Below, piece after piece: positions 17,078 through 25,274 of a stretch of 64,000 nucleotides of DNA; the stretch's first letter is position 1, and every line of letters begins with the position of its first letter. A program made the position numbers and the translations under genes. Below the pieces are notes generated by a model, which saw only the letters and a list, made by a program, of their open reading frames with translations, was not told where the DNA came from and searched no databases. The stretch is taken from contig NZ_GL872413.1 in the NCBI RefSeq assembly GCF_000192225.1, positions 615,751 to 679,750 on the forward strand, written 5' to 3'. The stretch comes from Capnocytophaga sp. oral taxon 338 str. F0234 (GTDB taxonomy: Bacteria; Bacteroidota; Bacteroidia; Flavobacteriales; Flavobacteriaceae).

Positions 17078-17533
17078 CTAATTGCCAATGGATAATCTTA
17101 TTAACTGTTGCATGGTGGTGTCTATTTTTTCAGCAATACCCTTACTCTTTTCTAAATGGTATTCCTTCACGATAGGAGCAATGGGCTTATAACCTACCCA
17201 TACTTTTTTATCTTGCTCATAAACAACGATTTTCAAGGGTAGCTCAATTCCCATAAAAGGTTCTTCCTGCATCAGAGCAGTCCCTACTTTAGGGTTCCCT
17301 ACGATAAGCAACGTTATAGGCGACAATTCTTCCCCTACCGCTTTAGCGGCTGCTTGGTGATCAATGGTAGCAAAAACAGTAATTCCCTTTTGTTCTAAGG
17401 TCTTCTTAAGCGTAGCTATTGTCTGCTCGGACGAATAGGAACTGAGAAAAGCAATATGCGTTATAGGACCTCCATATTTAGGCTGCGCCACCGCTAAGAG
17501 CGGAAATAATAATAAGCTAAATAAAAACTTCAT
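17078..17533 (-). CDS. DUF302-domain secreted protein
   Basis: A 151-residue protein with signal peptide MKFLFSLLLFPLLAVAQ. The DUF302 fold is visible in TIATLKKTLEQKGITVFATIDHQAAA, LLIVGNPKVGTALMQEEPFMGIELPLKIVVYE and WVGYKPIAPI. DUF302 proteins have no settled function. ATG 17533 begins the signal peptide; ATG 17542 adds three residues. It lies 24 bases downstream of the lipoprotein gene transcribed in the same direction, so it may be the last gene of that group. Confidence 0.8.
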   Translation of the reverse strand: MKFLFSLLLFPLLAVAQPKYGGPITHIAFLSSYSSEQTIATLKKTLEQKGITVFATIDHQAAAKAVGEELSPITLLIVGNPKVGTALMQEEPFMGIELPLKIVVYEQDKKVWVGYKPIAPIVKEYHLEKSKGIAEKIDTTMQQLIRLSIGN

Positions 17534-17565
17534 ATGACTCAATTATAAAATGAATGTTATCTCTA

Positions 17566-18381
17566 TCAGGGTTTAGGGTAAATCTTGCTGGCAAAGAGGC
17601 TCCAAAAAGGGGCTTGCTTGTACTTCTCTACCGAAGCCTTAGGGACATAAATCTTCTCTAAAGGGACTGCTATAAACGGGTTGTTTACTAAGGTAGGCGG
17701 GTTTGCAGCATGGATAGTTACCGTTTTTAGCTTTTTACAATACCAAAAAGCATCGTACCCTATAGCCGTGAGTGTTGCAGGCAGGATAACACTTTCCATC
17801 TCTAAAGAACCCGAAATACCCACGGTCTCTATCTCTGTAAGTCCCGTATCTTCTAAGTGAAGGGTCTTTATATAATTCCAACTAATAGCTCCGAAGCCCA
17901 ATTTGCTTATTTTATTAAAATGAATCTCTTCCAGATTATTGGAGGAAGAAAAAGCACGATCAGGCAGTACACGTATATTAGGAAGGGTTATTTTCTTAAG
18001 GTGAGTGTTGAAGAAAGCCTTTTCTCCAAAATCAACCATGGCTGCGGTGTTGAAGAGAACCTCACCACTAAGGTTAGCTTCTTCAAAGGCATTAGCTCCA
18101 ATCTCTTTTAGGTTCTTAGGGAAAGTGATGGATTGTAAGTTCTTATGCTCCTTGAAAGCCCCCTGAGCAATCGTATTGACCTCCCGAAGCTCACTATCGG
18201 CTTGCATATCAAGCACTGTAGTATTGGGGTTCTTCCATTGGATGAGCGTACGCCCATCGCCACTAAGCTCATAATCCGCCGTGGAGCGATTAGGTTTCGC
18301 AGGGTTGGGGTGGTCGCTATTGCTTTTGGAACAACTTATAAGGGCGACTGCTATTGAGGTGAATAATAAAACTTTTCTCAT
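17566..18381 (-). CDS. BspA-like LRR lipoprotein (paralogue 1)
   Basis: A 271-residue lipoprotein: signal MRKVLLFTSIAVALISC, a short Asn/Pro linker, then a conserved opening (LSGDGRTLIQWKNPNT) and LRR_5 repeats such as INTIAQGAFKEHKNLQSITFPKN-type units, EIGANAFEEANL and TAIGYDAFWYCKKLKTV. The C-terminus (IYVPKASVEKYKQAPFWSLFA) is the standard BspA-type end also seen in the 997 gene. Probably surface-exposed. Its neighbour at 18400-19227 is a clear tandem paralogue sharing the opening and the repeat phrase EVNTI-GEGAFK/AQGAFK. Confidence 0.82.
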   Translation of the reverse strand: MRKVLLFTSIAVALISCSKSNSDHPNPAKPNRSTADYELSGDGRTLIQWKNPNTTVLDMQADSELREVNTIAQGAFKEHKNLQSITFPKNLKEIGANAFEEANLSGEVLFNTAAMVDFGEKAFFNTHLKKITLPNIRVLPDRAFSSSNNLEEIHFNKISKLGFGAISWNYIKTLHLEDTGLTEIETVGISGSLEMESVILPATLTAIGYDAFWYCKKLKTVTIHAANPPTLVNNPFIAVPLEKIYVPKASVEKYKQAPFWSLFASKIYPKP

Positions 18382-18399
18382 TTTACAAAGAGGCTATTG

Positions 18400-19227
18400 C
18401 TATGGAATAACTTGAATATAATCGGCTAATGCCCTCCAGTAAGGATCTCTTTTATAAGTATCAATGAGATCCTCTGGCTTACTTGGTACATATATTTTAG
18501 GAAAGGTAGCTTTGGGAATACCTAAGAAAGGGTCTCCTTCAAAATAGGGAGGATAAAGAGCGAGAATGGTGAGGTGCTTTAAGGAAGTACAATGGGCAAA
18601 GGCTTTATCTCCTATAGGCTTTAAGTTCATCGTTACCGAGAGAAGCACCTTTTTTAAGCGTTGGCAATTAGCAAAAGCTTCTTTCCCTATTCCTTTTACA
18701 CCTGCCTGAGTGAGATCCACTTGTTCAAGGGCTTCACAAGCGTAAAAAGCACCCTCCCCTATAAGCCCTGTCTCCTTAAAGGTAACTTCTTTCAAGTGCT
18801 TACAATTGGCGAAAATGTGATTAGGTAATGCTTTTGTCTTGGGAAGTACCACCTCTCTAATCTTGGAATGATAAAAGGCCTTCTCCCCTAACACTACATT
18901 TGAATAAGAATTGAACAGGAGCGCTTCACTTAGGTCAGTCTCGGCAAAGGCTTCCGCTCCTATCTCTTTTAAATTGTCAGAGAAGGTTACCGCTCTAAGA
19001 TGCTCACAGCCTTTGAAGGCACCTTCGCCAATGGTATTTACCTCTCGCAGTTTGCTATCGGCTTGCATATCTATGCGGGGGGTATTGCGGTTATTCCATC
19101 GGATGAGTGTAAGTCCATCGTCACTTAGCCGGTAGTCGCTTGCGGGAATATCACTATGGCTATCTTCCTTTCGGCAACTTGCCAATACCATAGCGATAAG
19201 GAGAAAGAAGAAGACTTTTTTCATCAT
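18400..19227 (-). CDS. BspA-like LRR lipoprotein (paralogue 2)
   Basis: A 275-residue lipoprotein with signal MMKKVFFFLLIAMVLASC and at least six LRR_5 units (EGAFKGCEHLRAVTF, EIGAEAFAETDL, EGAFYACEALEQVDL, GKEAFANCQRLKKV, GDKAFAHCTSLKHLTI) before the end segment IYVPSKPEDLIDTYKRDPYWRAL. It is 18 bases from paralogue 1 on the same strand, so they are likely one transcript that arose by tandem duplication. Function is probably adhesion or host-glycan contact by analogy to BspA; this is inference. Confidence 0.83.
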   Translation of the reverse strand: MMKKVFFFLLIAMVLASCRKEDSHSDIPASDYRLSDDGLTLIRWNNRNTPRIDMQADSKLREVNTIGEGAFKGCEHLRAVTFSDNLKEIGAEAFAETDLSEALLFNSYSNVVLGEKAFYHSKIREVVLPKTKALPNHIFANCKHLKEVTFKETGLIGEGAFYACEALEQVDLTQAGVKGIGKEAFANCQRLKKVLLSVTMNLKPIGDKAFAHCTSLKHLTILALYPPYFEGDPFLGIPKATFPKIYVPSKPEDLIDTYKRDPYWRALADYIQVIP

Positions 19228-19286
19228 AGTTGCATTTTAAGGATTCATAATACTACACTTTAACTTACCTAATTTGCCTGTCCTGT

Positions 19287-20879
19287 CTAATTCTTTTTCT
19301 TCAATGAAAAGGTTACTTGGTATTCCCTGCCATTTTCCTCTATGAGCACATAGCCTTCAGGCAAATGATTGGCTAAATATTCGTAATCATTCCCCTGTAA
19401 GGCAGAGGAACTTACGGCAATAGGGTAATATAACAAATTCTCTATTCTTAGCTGGGGGAATACAAGGGCTTTCACCTGAGCATCCTTTATTTCTTCGGTG
19501 AAAGTAACGAATACTTGTCTGGCAAGCCAGCTGGCATTCTTATCATAAAGCACAGCCTCTCTAACTTTTAGCCGTGAGGTGGGCGCAGTCGCTTTTTTCT
19601 CTATGGTAATCTCTTGCGAAAAAGGATCGGATTTTAGCCGAATCTGTGAGGAGAATACTACCTTATAAGTACCTGAAGGGACACTATCATCAATGGTAAA
19701 GGTGGCGGTGGTGCCTCTGTGATTGTAAGTCTCCAAGGTCGCTTTTACGGCTCCGTCCTTCATCAGGAGCAAACTACAATGTCGGTAATCCCCATTAGTA
19801 CGACCAACACTCATATAAGTAAAGTTCTCTCCGGTAACCGTTAGCTCATCCCCCGTTTTTAGGGTAGTTGAGGAAAGTGTACGAATCACAGGAGCATGGG
19901 CTACGACTACTTCTATGCGTTCTTTTTCGCTATTTACAAAGGGAAGCACATATTCTTTCCCTTGACCTTTGATAACAAAATCAAAGTCCTTGCCCCCATT
20001 CAGTGGAGTGGAAGGGGTATCAAACATTAAGAAATGAACATTATAAGAGGAAGCAGAAGTAACCACAAGGGGATAGTCCTGCCCATTCTTTCTTAGGTAA
20101 TACGTATATTTTGCTAGGGATTCTTCTTTGGCGTAGATCAAAGCGTTAAACTTCTGTAGAGAAGTAGTTGCTAATACGGTAACAGGTCCTTCAAAAAGAT
20201 TAATATCTAAGACTCTCAAAGCAGGAATGCTACTATCCAAGACAAAGGATCCACTTGTAACTTCTTCTTTATCAAAAGTGGCTTCAAGGCGGTATTCTCC
20301 ATTCTTGTAAGTAGCGGGTAAGGCTACATCTATACGTCTTTCTTTTTTGTCTATCTTTTGTACTTTTAGCGAGTAAGTAATGGTACGGTCATTGCGGTTG
20401 ACCAATTTCACTTTGATTTGTTCTTTCTTAACCGGCAGGGTATTAGTATTGAAAGAAATTATCTCACCACCTGCTTTGCCTTTGGTGGCCTCTTGTGGGA
20501 TAGGCTCTATCTCTATAGGTACCTGTGGTTGCTCGGTTTTCTCTACCGTTACCATTACTTTATAGGTTTTGGTACTCTTATCTTCGGCGGTTACCGTGTA
20601 GCGGACTTCCTTAGAGAAATTCTGTGCTACTCCTGTATTGGGGTTTATTGTGGCACCTTTGGAAAGGGTAATAGTGGGGATGAGGGCGGTAACGTCCGTG
20701 TCCTCAGGAAGTTCAGTGGTGATAGTCGTACCGCTGATTTTAGCGGTATAGGGCTTGTCCGCTACAGTGATGACAAACGAAAGAATGTCTTTCTCACTGC
20801 TTTTGGGGAGCACCTCGGGGTCATCTTTCTTGCATGCCATAGCAAGGAATAAGAAGCATAAAGCATAAATTTTTTTCAT
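19287..20879 (-). CDS. DUF5018/IPT-TIG domain lipoprotein
   Basis: A 530-residue lipoprotein: signal MKKIYALCFLFLAMAC (lipobox Cys 16), then a cadherin-like/DUF5018-type repeat (residues about 30-112: ILSFVITVADKPYTAKI, LIPTITLSKGATINP, YTVTAEDKSTKTYKVMV), a middle beta-rich section, and an IPT/TIG domain (about 350-430: TLKTGDELTVTGENF, SGTYKVVFSS). This is a modular surface lipoprotein with glycan-binding or scaffold-like architecture. It precedes the two LRR lipoprotein genes on the same strand, giving a three- or four-gene surface operon reading leftward. Confidence 0.8.
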   Translation of the reverse strand: MKKIYALCFLFLAMACKKDDPEVLPKSSEKDILSFVITVADKPYTAKISGTTITTELPEDTDVTALIPTITLSKGATINPNTGVAQNFSKEVRYTVTAEDKSTKTYKVMVTVEKTEQPQVPIEIEPIPQEATKGKAGGEIISFNTNTLPVKKEQIKVKLVNRNDRTITYSLKVQKIDKKERRIDVALPATYKNGEYRLEATFDKEEVTSGSFVLDSSIPALRVLDINLFEGPVTVLATTSLQKFNALIYAKEESLAKYTYYLRKNGQDYPLVVTSASSYNVHFLMFDTPSTPLNGGKDFDFVIKGQGKEYVLPFVNSEKERIEVVVAHAPVIRTLSSTTLKTGDELTVTGENFTYMSVGRTNGDYRHCSLLLMKDGAVKATLETYNHRGTTATFTIDDSVPSGTYKVVFSSQIRLKSDPFSQEITIEKKATAPTSRLKVREAVLYDKNASWLARQVFVTFTEEIKDAQVKALVFPQLRIENLLYYPIAVSSSALQGNDYEYLANHLPEGYVLIEENGREYQVTFSLKKKN

Positions 20880-20986
20880 TACAAGTGAATTTTTAGAATG
20901 TTTTTGTTTGAAAGTGCAAAAATAGTAAATAATTACGAATGTTGGATAATGAATGATAAGATTAACAAACCTCTTTCAGCCATTAA

Positions 20987-21147
20987 TCACTTTTCACTTT
21001 TCACCCACATACCCAGCTGTGGGCACTCGCTGGCTATACTATTCATTTTTCATTTTTCACTATTCATTTTTCACTTTCCACCCACATACCCAGCTGTGAG
21101 CACTCGCTGGCTATACTATTCATTTTTCATTTTTCATTTTTCACTTA
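20987..21147. repeat. Composite intergenic repeat with two B modules
   Basis: Heptamers, B module at 21003-21040 (CCAGC, 11-base loop, GCTGG, then CTATACT), heptamers, second B module at 21080-21117, heptamers. An apparent forward frame across it is repeat translation only. Confidence 0.85.
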
Positions 21148-21181
21148 TTAGGGGGGTGGACACTTCTCCATCCTTTTTTTC

Positions 21182-21212
21182 TTGACATAGCTACAAGAAA
21201 GTTGTATCTTTG
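21182..21212 (+). promoter_or_regulatory. Promoter of the terminase gene
   Basis: TTGACA (21182-21187) and TATCTTTG (21205-21212), 17 bases apart. The resulting leader of about 140 bases is composite repeat. Confidence 0.7.
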
Positions 21213-21240
21213 CATCGTCATTAGAACAAAGTGTAAGTTT

Positions 21241-21354
21241 TTCATTAATCACTTTTCATTTTTCATTAATCACTTTTCATTTTTCACTTTCCACCCACAT
21301 ACCCAGCTGTGAGCACTCGCTGGCTATACTATTCATTTTTCATTTTTCACTTTT
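21241..21354. repeat. Composite repeat with B module, reaching the terminase ATG
   Basis: Heptamer variants (ATCACTTTTCATTTTTC twice), B module at 21293-21330, then CATTTTTC units running into the start codon at 21355. Confidence 0.85.
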
Positions 21355-22977
21355 ATGAACGCTCTTGCTTTAGACCTCCTTTGGGAAATTGCGCGGGGTG
21401 AGCCCAAGCAACAGGACAACAAAATTGTATACCCTTCACCACGTGAACAAATCGCCGCACTTTCGTTCCTTGCCAAGATAGAAGGCTGGGATGTCCCCGA
21501 AAAAAAGACTCCTGAACCCATAATCCCCGACTTTTCCGCTCTTAGTGAAGAGAAATGGGAGGCACTATTCTCTGCCTATCAAGCGCGTAAGCACTTGCTC
21601 TCCTTTACCGCTTTTACCTTCCCTTCTTTTTCGCCAGCTCCCTTTCATGAACGTTATTACCAGCTCCTGACGGATTTTGCCTTTGGAAAAGTTAAGAAAC
21701 TCATGATTTTTATGCCCCCTCAGCATGGCAAAAGTGAAGGAGCTACACGCCGACTGCCACCCTTCTTGCTCGGACGTAATCCTGAACTGAAAATTGCCAT
21801 TACCTCCTATAATACTACCAAAGCACGTAAGTTCAACCGAGAAATACAGCGTATTATGGATGACCCTACCTATCATCAACTCTTCCCAAAAACCATCCTT
21901 GCCTCCCGTAATATGTCCACTACCTACCTGCGCAATGCCGATGAGTGTGAGATTGTCTCCCACCAAGGAGGCTTCAAAACACTCGGGGTAGGTGGAGCTC
22001 TCACAGGGGAACCCGTGGATGTGCTTATCTTAGACGACCTCTATAAGGATGCCCTCTCCGCCTGGTCTCCTATTGTCAGGGAACATGTTGCCGACTGGTA
22101 CGATACGGTTGCCTCCACCCGACTGCACAATAACAGTCAACAACTTATCGTATTCACACGTTGGCATCCCGATGACCTCGCCGGAAGACTCCTCTCCCAC
22201 GAAGGTACCTACCACCCAAAGGATAATCCGCAAGGTTGGCAGGTAGTACTATATCCCGCTATTAAGGTGGGGGCTCCTTCTCCCTTTGACCCACGTACAG
22301 AAGGAGAACCGCTATGGGCGCAGCGCCATTCCTTGAATAAACTCCTCGCTACACGAGTTCGAAACCCACAGGTTTTTGAAAGCCTTTACCAGCAAAACCC
22401 ACAACCTCAAGAAGGGCTTATGTATGAGCCCTTTAACGAATATACGGACCTGCCCAATGATCCCTTGGCAATCACCAAGGCTTATGTGGATACTGCCGAT
22501 ACCGGTAGCGACTACCTCTGTGCTATTATCTATAAGGAAACTCCTCAAGCGAACTATCTCTTGGATATTCTCTATACGCAGGAACCTATGGAGTATACCG
22601 AACAAGCACTTGCCTCCCTGCTTACCCGCTATCAAGTGCAGGAGTGTATCATTGAAAGTAATAATGGCGGACGTGTCTTCGCCCGCAATGTGCAGGCACG
22701 TGCACTTAAGCAGGGAAATGACCTTACCCACTTCCGTACCTGTTACCAAACACAGAACAAGGCTACTCGTATCTTTACCTATTCCGCCGCAGTACAGCAC
22801 CTAACCCTTATGCCTCAAGGATGGAGAGAACGCTTCCCTGCCTTTGCCAAAGCCATCACCTCCTACCTCAAAGCCGATACGAACCCCCATGATGATGCCC
22901 CAGATGCGCTTACTGGAACCATAGAACATCGTAAAACCTTTAAGAAAAATAACCTCGCCGCACTCTTCAATAGATAA
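21355..22977 (+). CDS. Phage terminase large subunit
   Basis: A 540-residue DNA-packaging motor. The ATPase domain has Walker A PPQHGKSE (Lys126, Ser127) and Walker B LILDD (Asp227-Asp228). The C-terminal RNase H-like nuclease keeps its acidic residues: Asp379 in YVDTADTGSDY, Glu434 in IIESNNGG and Asp513/Asp514 in HDDAPDAL. All catalytic positions are intact, so it is not visibly decayed. However, no small subunit, capsid or tail gene accompanies it; the portal gene follows after a 175-base repeat tract. Its start is directly abutted by the repeat. Confidence 0.92.
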   Translation: MNALALDLLWEIARGEPKQQDNKIVYPSPREQIAALSFLAKIEGWDVPEKKTPEPIIPDFSALSEEKWEALFSAYQARKHLLSFTAFTFPSFSPAPFHERYYQLLTDFAFGKVKKLMIFMPPQHGKSEGATRRLPPFLLGRNPELKIAITSYNTTKARKFNREIQRIMDDPTYHQLFPKTILASRNMSTTYLRNADECEIVSHQGGFKTLGVGGALTGEPVDVLILDDLYKDALSAWSPIVREHVADWYDTVASTRLHNNSQQLIVFTRWHPDDLAGRLLSHEGTYHPKDNPQGWQVVLYPAIKVGAPSPFDPRTEGEPLWAQRHSLNKLLATRVRNPQVFESLYQQNPQPQEGLMYEPFNEYTDLPNDPLAITKAYVDTADTGSDYLCAIIYKETPQANYLLDILYTQEPMEYTEQALASLLTRYQVQECIIESNNGGRVFARNVQARALKQGNDLTHFRTCYQTQNKATRIFTYSAAVQHLTLMPQGWRERFPAFAKAITSYLKADTNPHDDAPDALTGTIEHRKTFKKNNLAALFNR

Positions 22978-23013
22978 AAAGTAAAGGATTAATTTTTAAT
23001 GATTAATAACTGT

Positions 23014-23152
23014 TTTTCACCCACATACCCAGCTGTGAGCACTCGCTGGCTATACTTTTCATTTTTCACTTAATTCCTGCTCACTCACACAACTTCCCAA
23101 GCTCCAAGTATTCGCTTGACTACATTTTTCACTTTTCATTTTTCACTTAACT
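23014..23152. repeat. Composite repeat with B and C modules before the portal gene
   Basis: B module at 23019-23056, heptamers, C module at about 23073-23124 (CAAGC, 11-base loop, GCTTG, then ACTACATT), then TTTTCAC units to the portal start. Confidence 0.85.
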
Positions 23153-24400
23153 ATGTTTTCATTTCTTCTTTCTCTTCCTGCCAATCAGGCAATAAAGATA
23201 TTACAGCGAGGGCGCATCACTCCTTTACCGGACACTAAAAAGGCACAGAAGGCTCTTAACCCTGCTCTCCATGCCGTTAACAATCCTGCCCTACGTCGGG
23301 ATAAGCTTGTCCATACCGATTCAGGCGAACACTTAGAGAAGGTTGCCCGTATTGCCCTGCCCCTGCAGGAGCTCATCATCAAGCGAGCAGTAGCTTTTCT
23401 CTTTGGTGAACCTGTAACTTACCTCGCCTCCCCACAGGATGATACTCAAAAGCAGATGCTCTCTACCATTGAGCATATCCTTACCCAAGCAAAGGAAAAT
23501 AGTCTGAACCGCAGGATTGCCCGTGCAGTCTTCTCCTTTGGGGAATGTGCAGAACTGTGGTATCCTGAACCGCTGAAGGAACCTTCTTCTGCCTACGGAT
23601 TCCCCTGCGCCTTCAAGCTCCGTTGTGCCCTCTTCTCGCCTGCCTTTGGGGATACTCTTTATCCTTATTTTAATCAGGTGGGTGATATGGTTGCCTTCTC
23701 TCGTGCCTATCGGGGTGAAAGGCTTCTCCCAGATCCTAATCTGCCTGCTGCCTTAGTGGATTACTTTGAAACTTATACCGCTGAAAATCACTACCTGTGG
23801 ATGCGTGAAAGCGATACTTATCACCTGGTGGAAGGATATCCAAAACCCATCTCTATTGGAAAAATCCCCGTAGTGTACGCCGCCCAAGAACATCTGGAAA
23901 CCGAACAAGTAGATCCGCTTATTGACCGACTTGAGCACCTGCTTTCTAACTTTGCCGAAACCAATGATTACCATGCCTCCCCTAAAATATTTGTTACAGG
24001 AACCATTAACGGATGGAGCCAAAAAGGGGAAGCCGGTGCGGTGATTGAAGGAGATAAGGATGCCTCCATGCAGTATATTTCTTGGCATAACGCTCCTGAA
24101 TCTGTCAAACTGGAGATGGATACCCTCCTTAGAATGATATACACTCTCACCCAAACTCCCGATATCTCCTTTGACAATATGCGAGGAATGGGAAACCTCT
24201 CTGGAGTTGCCCTAAAGCTCCTCTTCCTTGACGCTCAGCTTAAGGTACAGGACAAAAGAGAAATCTTTGACCAATATCTCCTCAGGCGCATAAGCATCCT
24301 CAAAGCCTATCTTGCTCAGATGCATACCCCTTGGCGAAAGGCTCTTGCTTCCTTAGAGGTCATCCCTCAAATACATAACCTCCTAAACGAAAATAAATAA
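23153..24400 (+). CDS. Phage portal protein
   Basis: A 415-residue portal-type protein resembling the SPP1 gp6 class: an N-terminal region with VHTDSGEHLEKVARIALPLQELIIKRAVAFLFGEPV, here noted as LQELIIKRAV and FLFGEPVTY; a core with KIPVVYAAQ and a C-terminal MRGMGNLSGVALKLLFLDA, which matches the portal clip/crown helix pattern. The portal forms the dodecameric ring through which the terminase pumps DNA. Together with the upstream terminase this is half a packaging module. The C-terminus is shorter than in many phage portals. Confidence 0.82.
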   Translation: MFSFLLSLPANQAIKILQRGRITPLPDTKKAQKALNPALHAVNNPALRRDKLVHTDSGEHLEKVARIALPLQELIIKRAVAFLFGEPVTYLASPQDDTQKQMLSTIEHILTQAKENSLNRRIARAVFSFGECAELWYPEPLKEPSSAYGFPCAFKLRCALFSPAFGDTLYPYFNQVGDMVAFSRAYRGERLLPDPNLPAALVDYFETYTAENHYLWMRESDTYHLVEGYPKPISIGKIPVVYAAQEHLETEQVDPLIDRLEHLLSNFAETNDYHASPKIFVTGTINGWSQKGEAGAVIEGDKDASMQYISWHNAPESVKLEMDTLLRMIYTLTQTPDISFDNMRGMGNLSGVALKLLFLDAQLKVQDKREIFDQYLLRRISILKAYLAQMHTPWRKALASLEVIPQIHNLLNENK

Positions 24401-24407
24401 ATCCTAT

Positions 24408-24531
24408 TTTTCACTATTCATCCACATACTCGCTCATGCGACTTTACTTTTCACCCACATACCCAGCTGTGGGCACTCGCTGGCTATACTTTTCATTTTT
24501 CATTTTTCACTTTTCATTTTTCACTTATTCT
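24408..24531. repeat. Composite repeat with A and B modules
   Basis: A module at about 24420-24447 (TCGC-TCAT-GCGA) directly followed by TTTTCAC and a B module at 24452-24490, then heptamers to the holin start. It is the only place where A and B lie side by side. Confidence 0.85.
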
Positions 24532-25065
24532 ATGTTTTTCTTCGTTTCTTTAATTCTCCTTTTCTATTCTGGAGAAAAAATTGCCTTGCGTGATAGGCTG
24601 TATTATTTAGTAATCACCTTGGTACATAGTACACCTCTGGTATTTGTAGGTTCTTATTTCTCTGCATGGTTACAGCTACATGAACCTTTTCTGTTGGGAA
24701 TAGGGGTTGCCTTGTTTTTGAATATGGCAGTAGGGGCGCTCTATCATCTGCACCAACATTCCTTTAACCTCTGGCAGTTTCTCTATAAGAATGCTAAGAT
24801 GATGGCAGTTATCTCTGTGGTTTATATCCTTTTGGCTTTGCTTAATGTCCCTTTAGCGAAAACAGCTAGTGGGGAACTCTTTGAAAGCACTATTGAACTG
24901 ATGACCCTCCTCTATCCTGTGAGCAAGGCGATTAAGCATATTTTCATCCTCACTCATGGAAAGTATCCTCCTCAATGGATTATCAAGGCGCTCTATAACT
25001 ACGAAAAAGAAGGCAAACTCAAGGAGTTCTTTAATATGAATAACGAAAAAATGAAAAGCGAATAG
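24532..25065 (+). CDS. Phage holin-like membrane protein
   Basis: A 177-residue protein with about three to four hydrophobic segments (MFFFVSLILLFYSG; YLVITLVHSTPLVFVGSYF; FLLGIGVALFLNMAVGALY; MMAVISVVYILLALLNVPL) and the cytoplasmic tail HGKYPPQWIIKALYNYEKEGKL that I associate with holin-type proteins in Bacteroidetes phages. The role would be membrane permeabilisation for lysis; no endolysin gene is adjacent. The last codons (NNEKMKSE) are translated from repeat arm sequence. ATG 24532 is preferred; earlier in-frame starts are in the repeat. Confidence 0.6.
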   Translation: MFFFVSLILLFYSGEKIALRDRLYYLVITLVHSTPLVFVGSYFSAWLQLHEPFLLGIGVALFLNMAVGALYHLHQHSFNLWQFLYKNAKMMAVISVVYILLALLNVPLAKTASGELFESTIELMTLLYPVSKAIKHIFILTHGKYPPQWIIKALYNYEKEGKLKEFFNMNNEKMKSE

Positions 25066-25238
25066 CTATTCACTTTTCATTTTTCACTCACTCACTCACA
25101 TACCCAGCTGTGGGCACTCGCTGGCTATACTCTTCGTTTTTCACTATTCACTTAATTCCTGCTCGCTTACACAACTTCCCAAGCTCCAAGTATTCGCTTG
25201 GCTACATTTTTCACTATTCACTATTCATTTTTCATTAT
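25066..25238. repeat. Composite repeat with B and C modules
   Basis: B module at about 25097-25131, heptamers, C module at about 25151-25205 (CCAAGC, 11-base loop, GCTTGG), then TATTCAC units. Confidence 0.85.
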
Positions 25239-25244
25239 TATTTG

Positions 25245-25252
25245 TATCTTTG
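25245..25252 (+). promoter_or_regulatory. TATCTTTG promoter of the WG-repeat gene
   Basis: TATCTTTG at 25245-25252, 22 bases before ATG 25275. Confidence 0.65.
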
Positions 25253-25274
25253 TTCTTTCAAAATATTTATAAAA

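Noticed and set aside
20898-21185. A 95-codon forward frame in the region before the terminase gene
   Set aside because: It is a translation of heptamers and two B modules, with repeated FHFSLF and THIPS phrases. No promoter-start logic or family.
20987-25235. CRISPR array in the region of repeated B modules
   Set aside because: Spacing between copies is irregular, sequence between copies is heptamer repeat or genes, and there are no cas genes.
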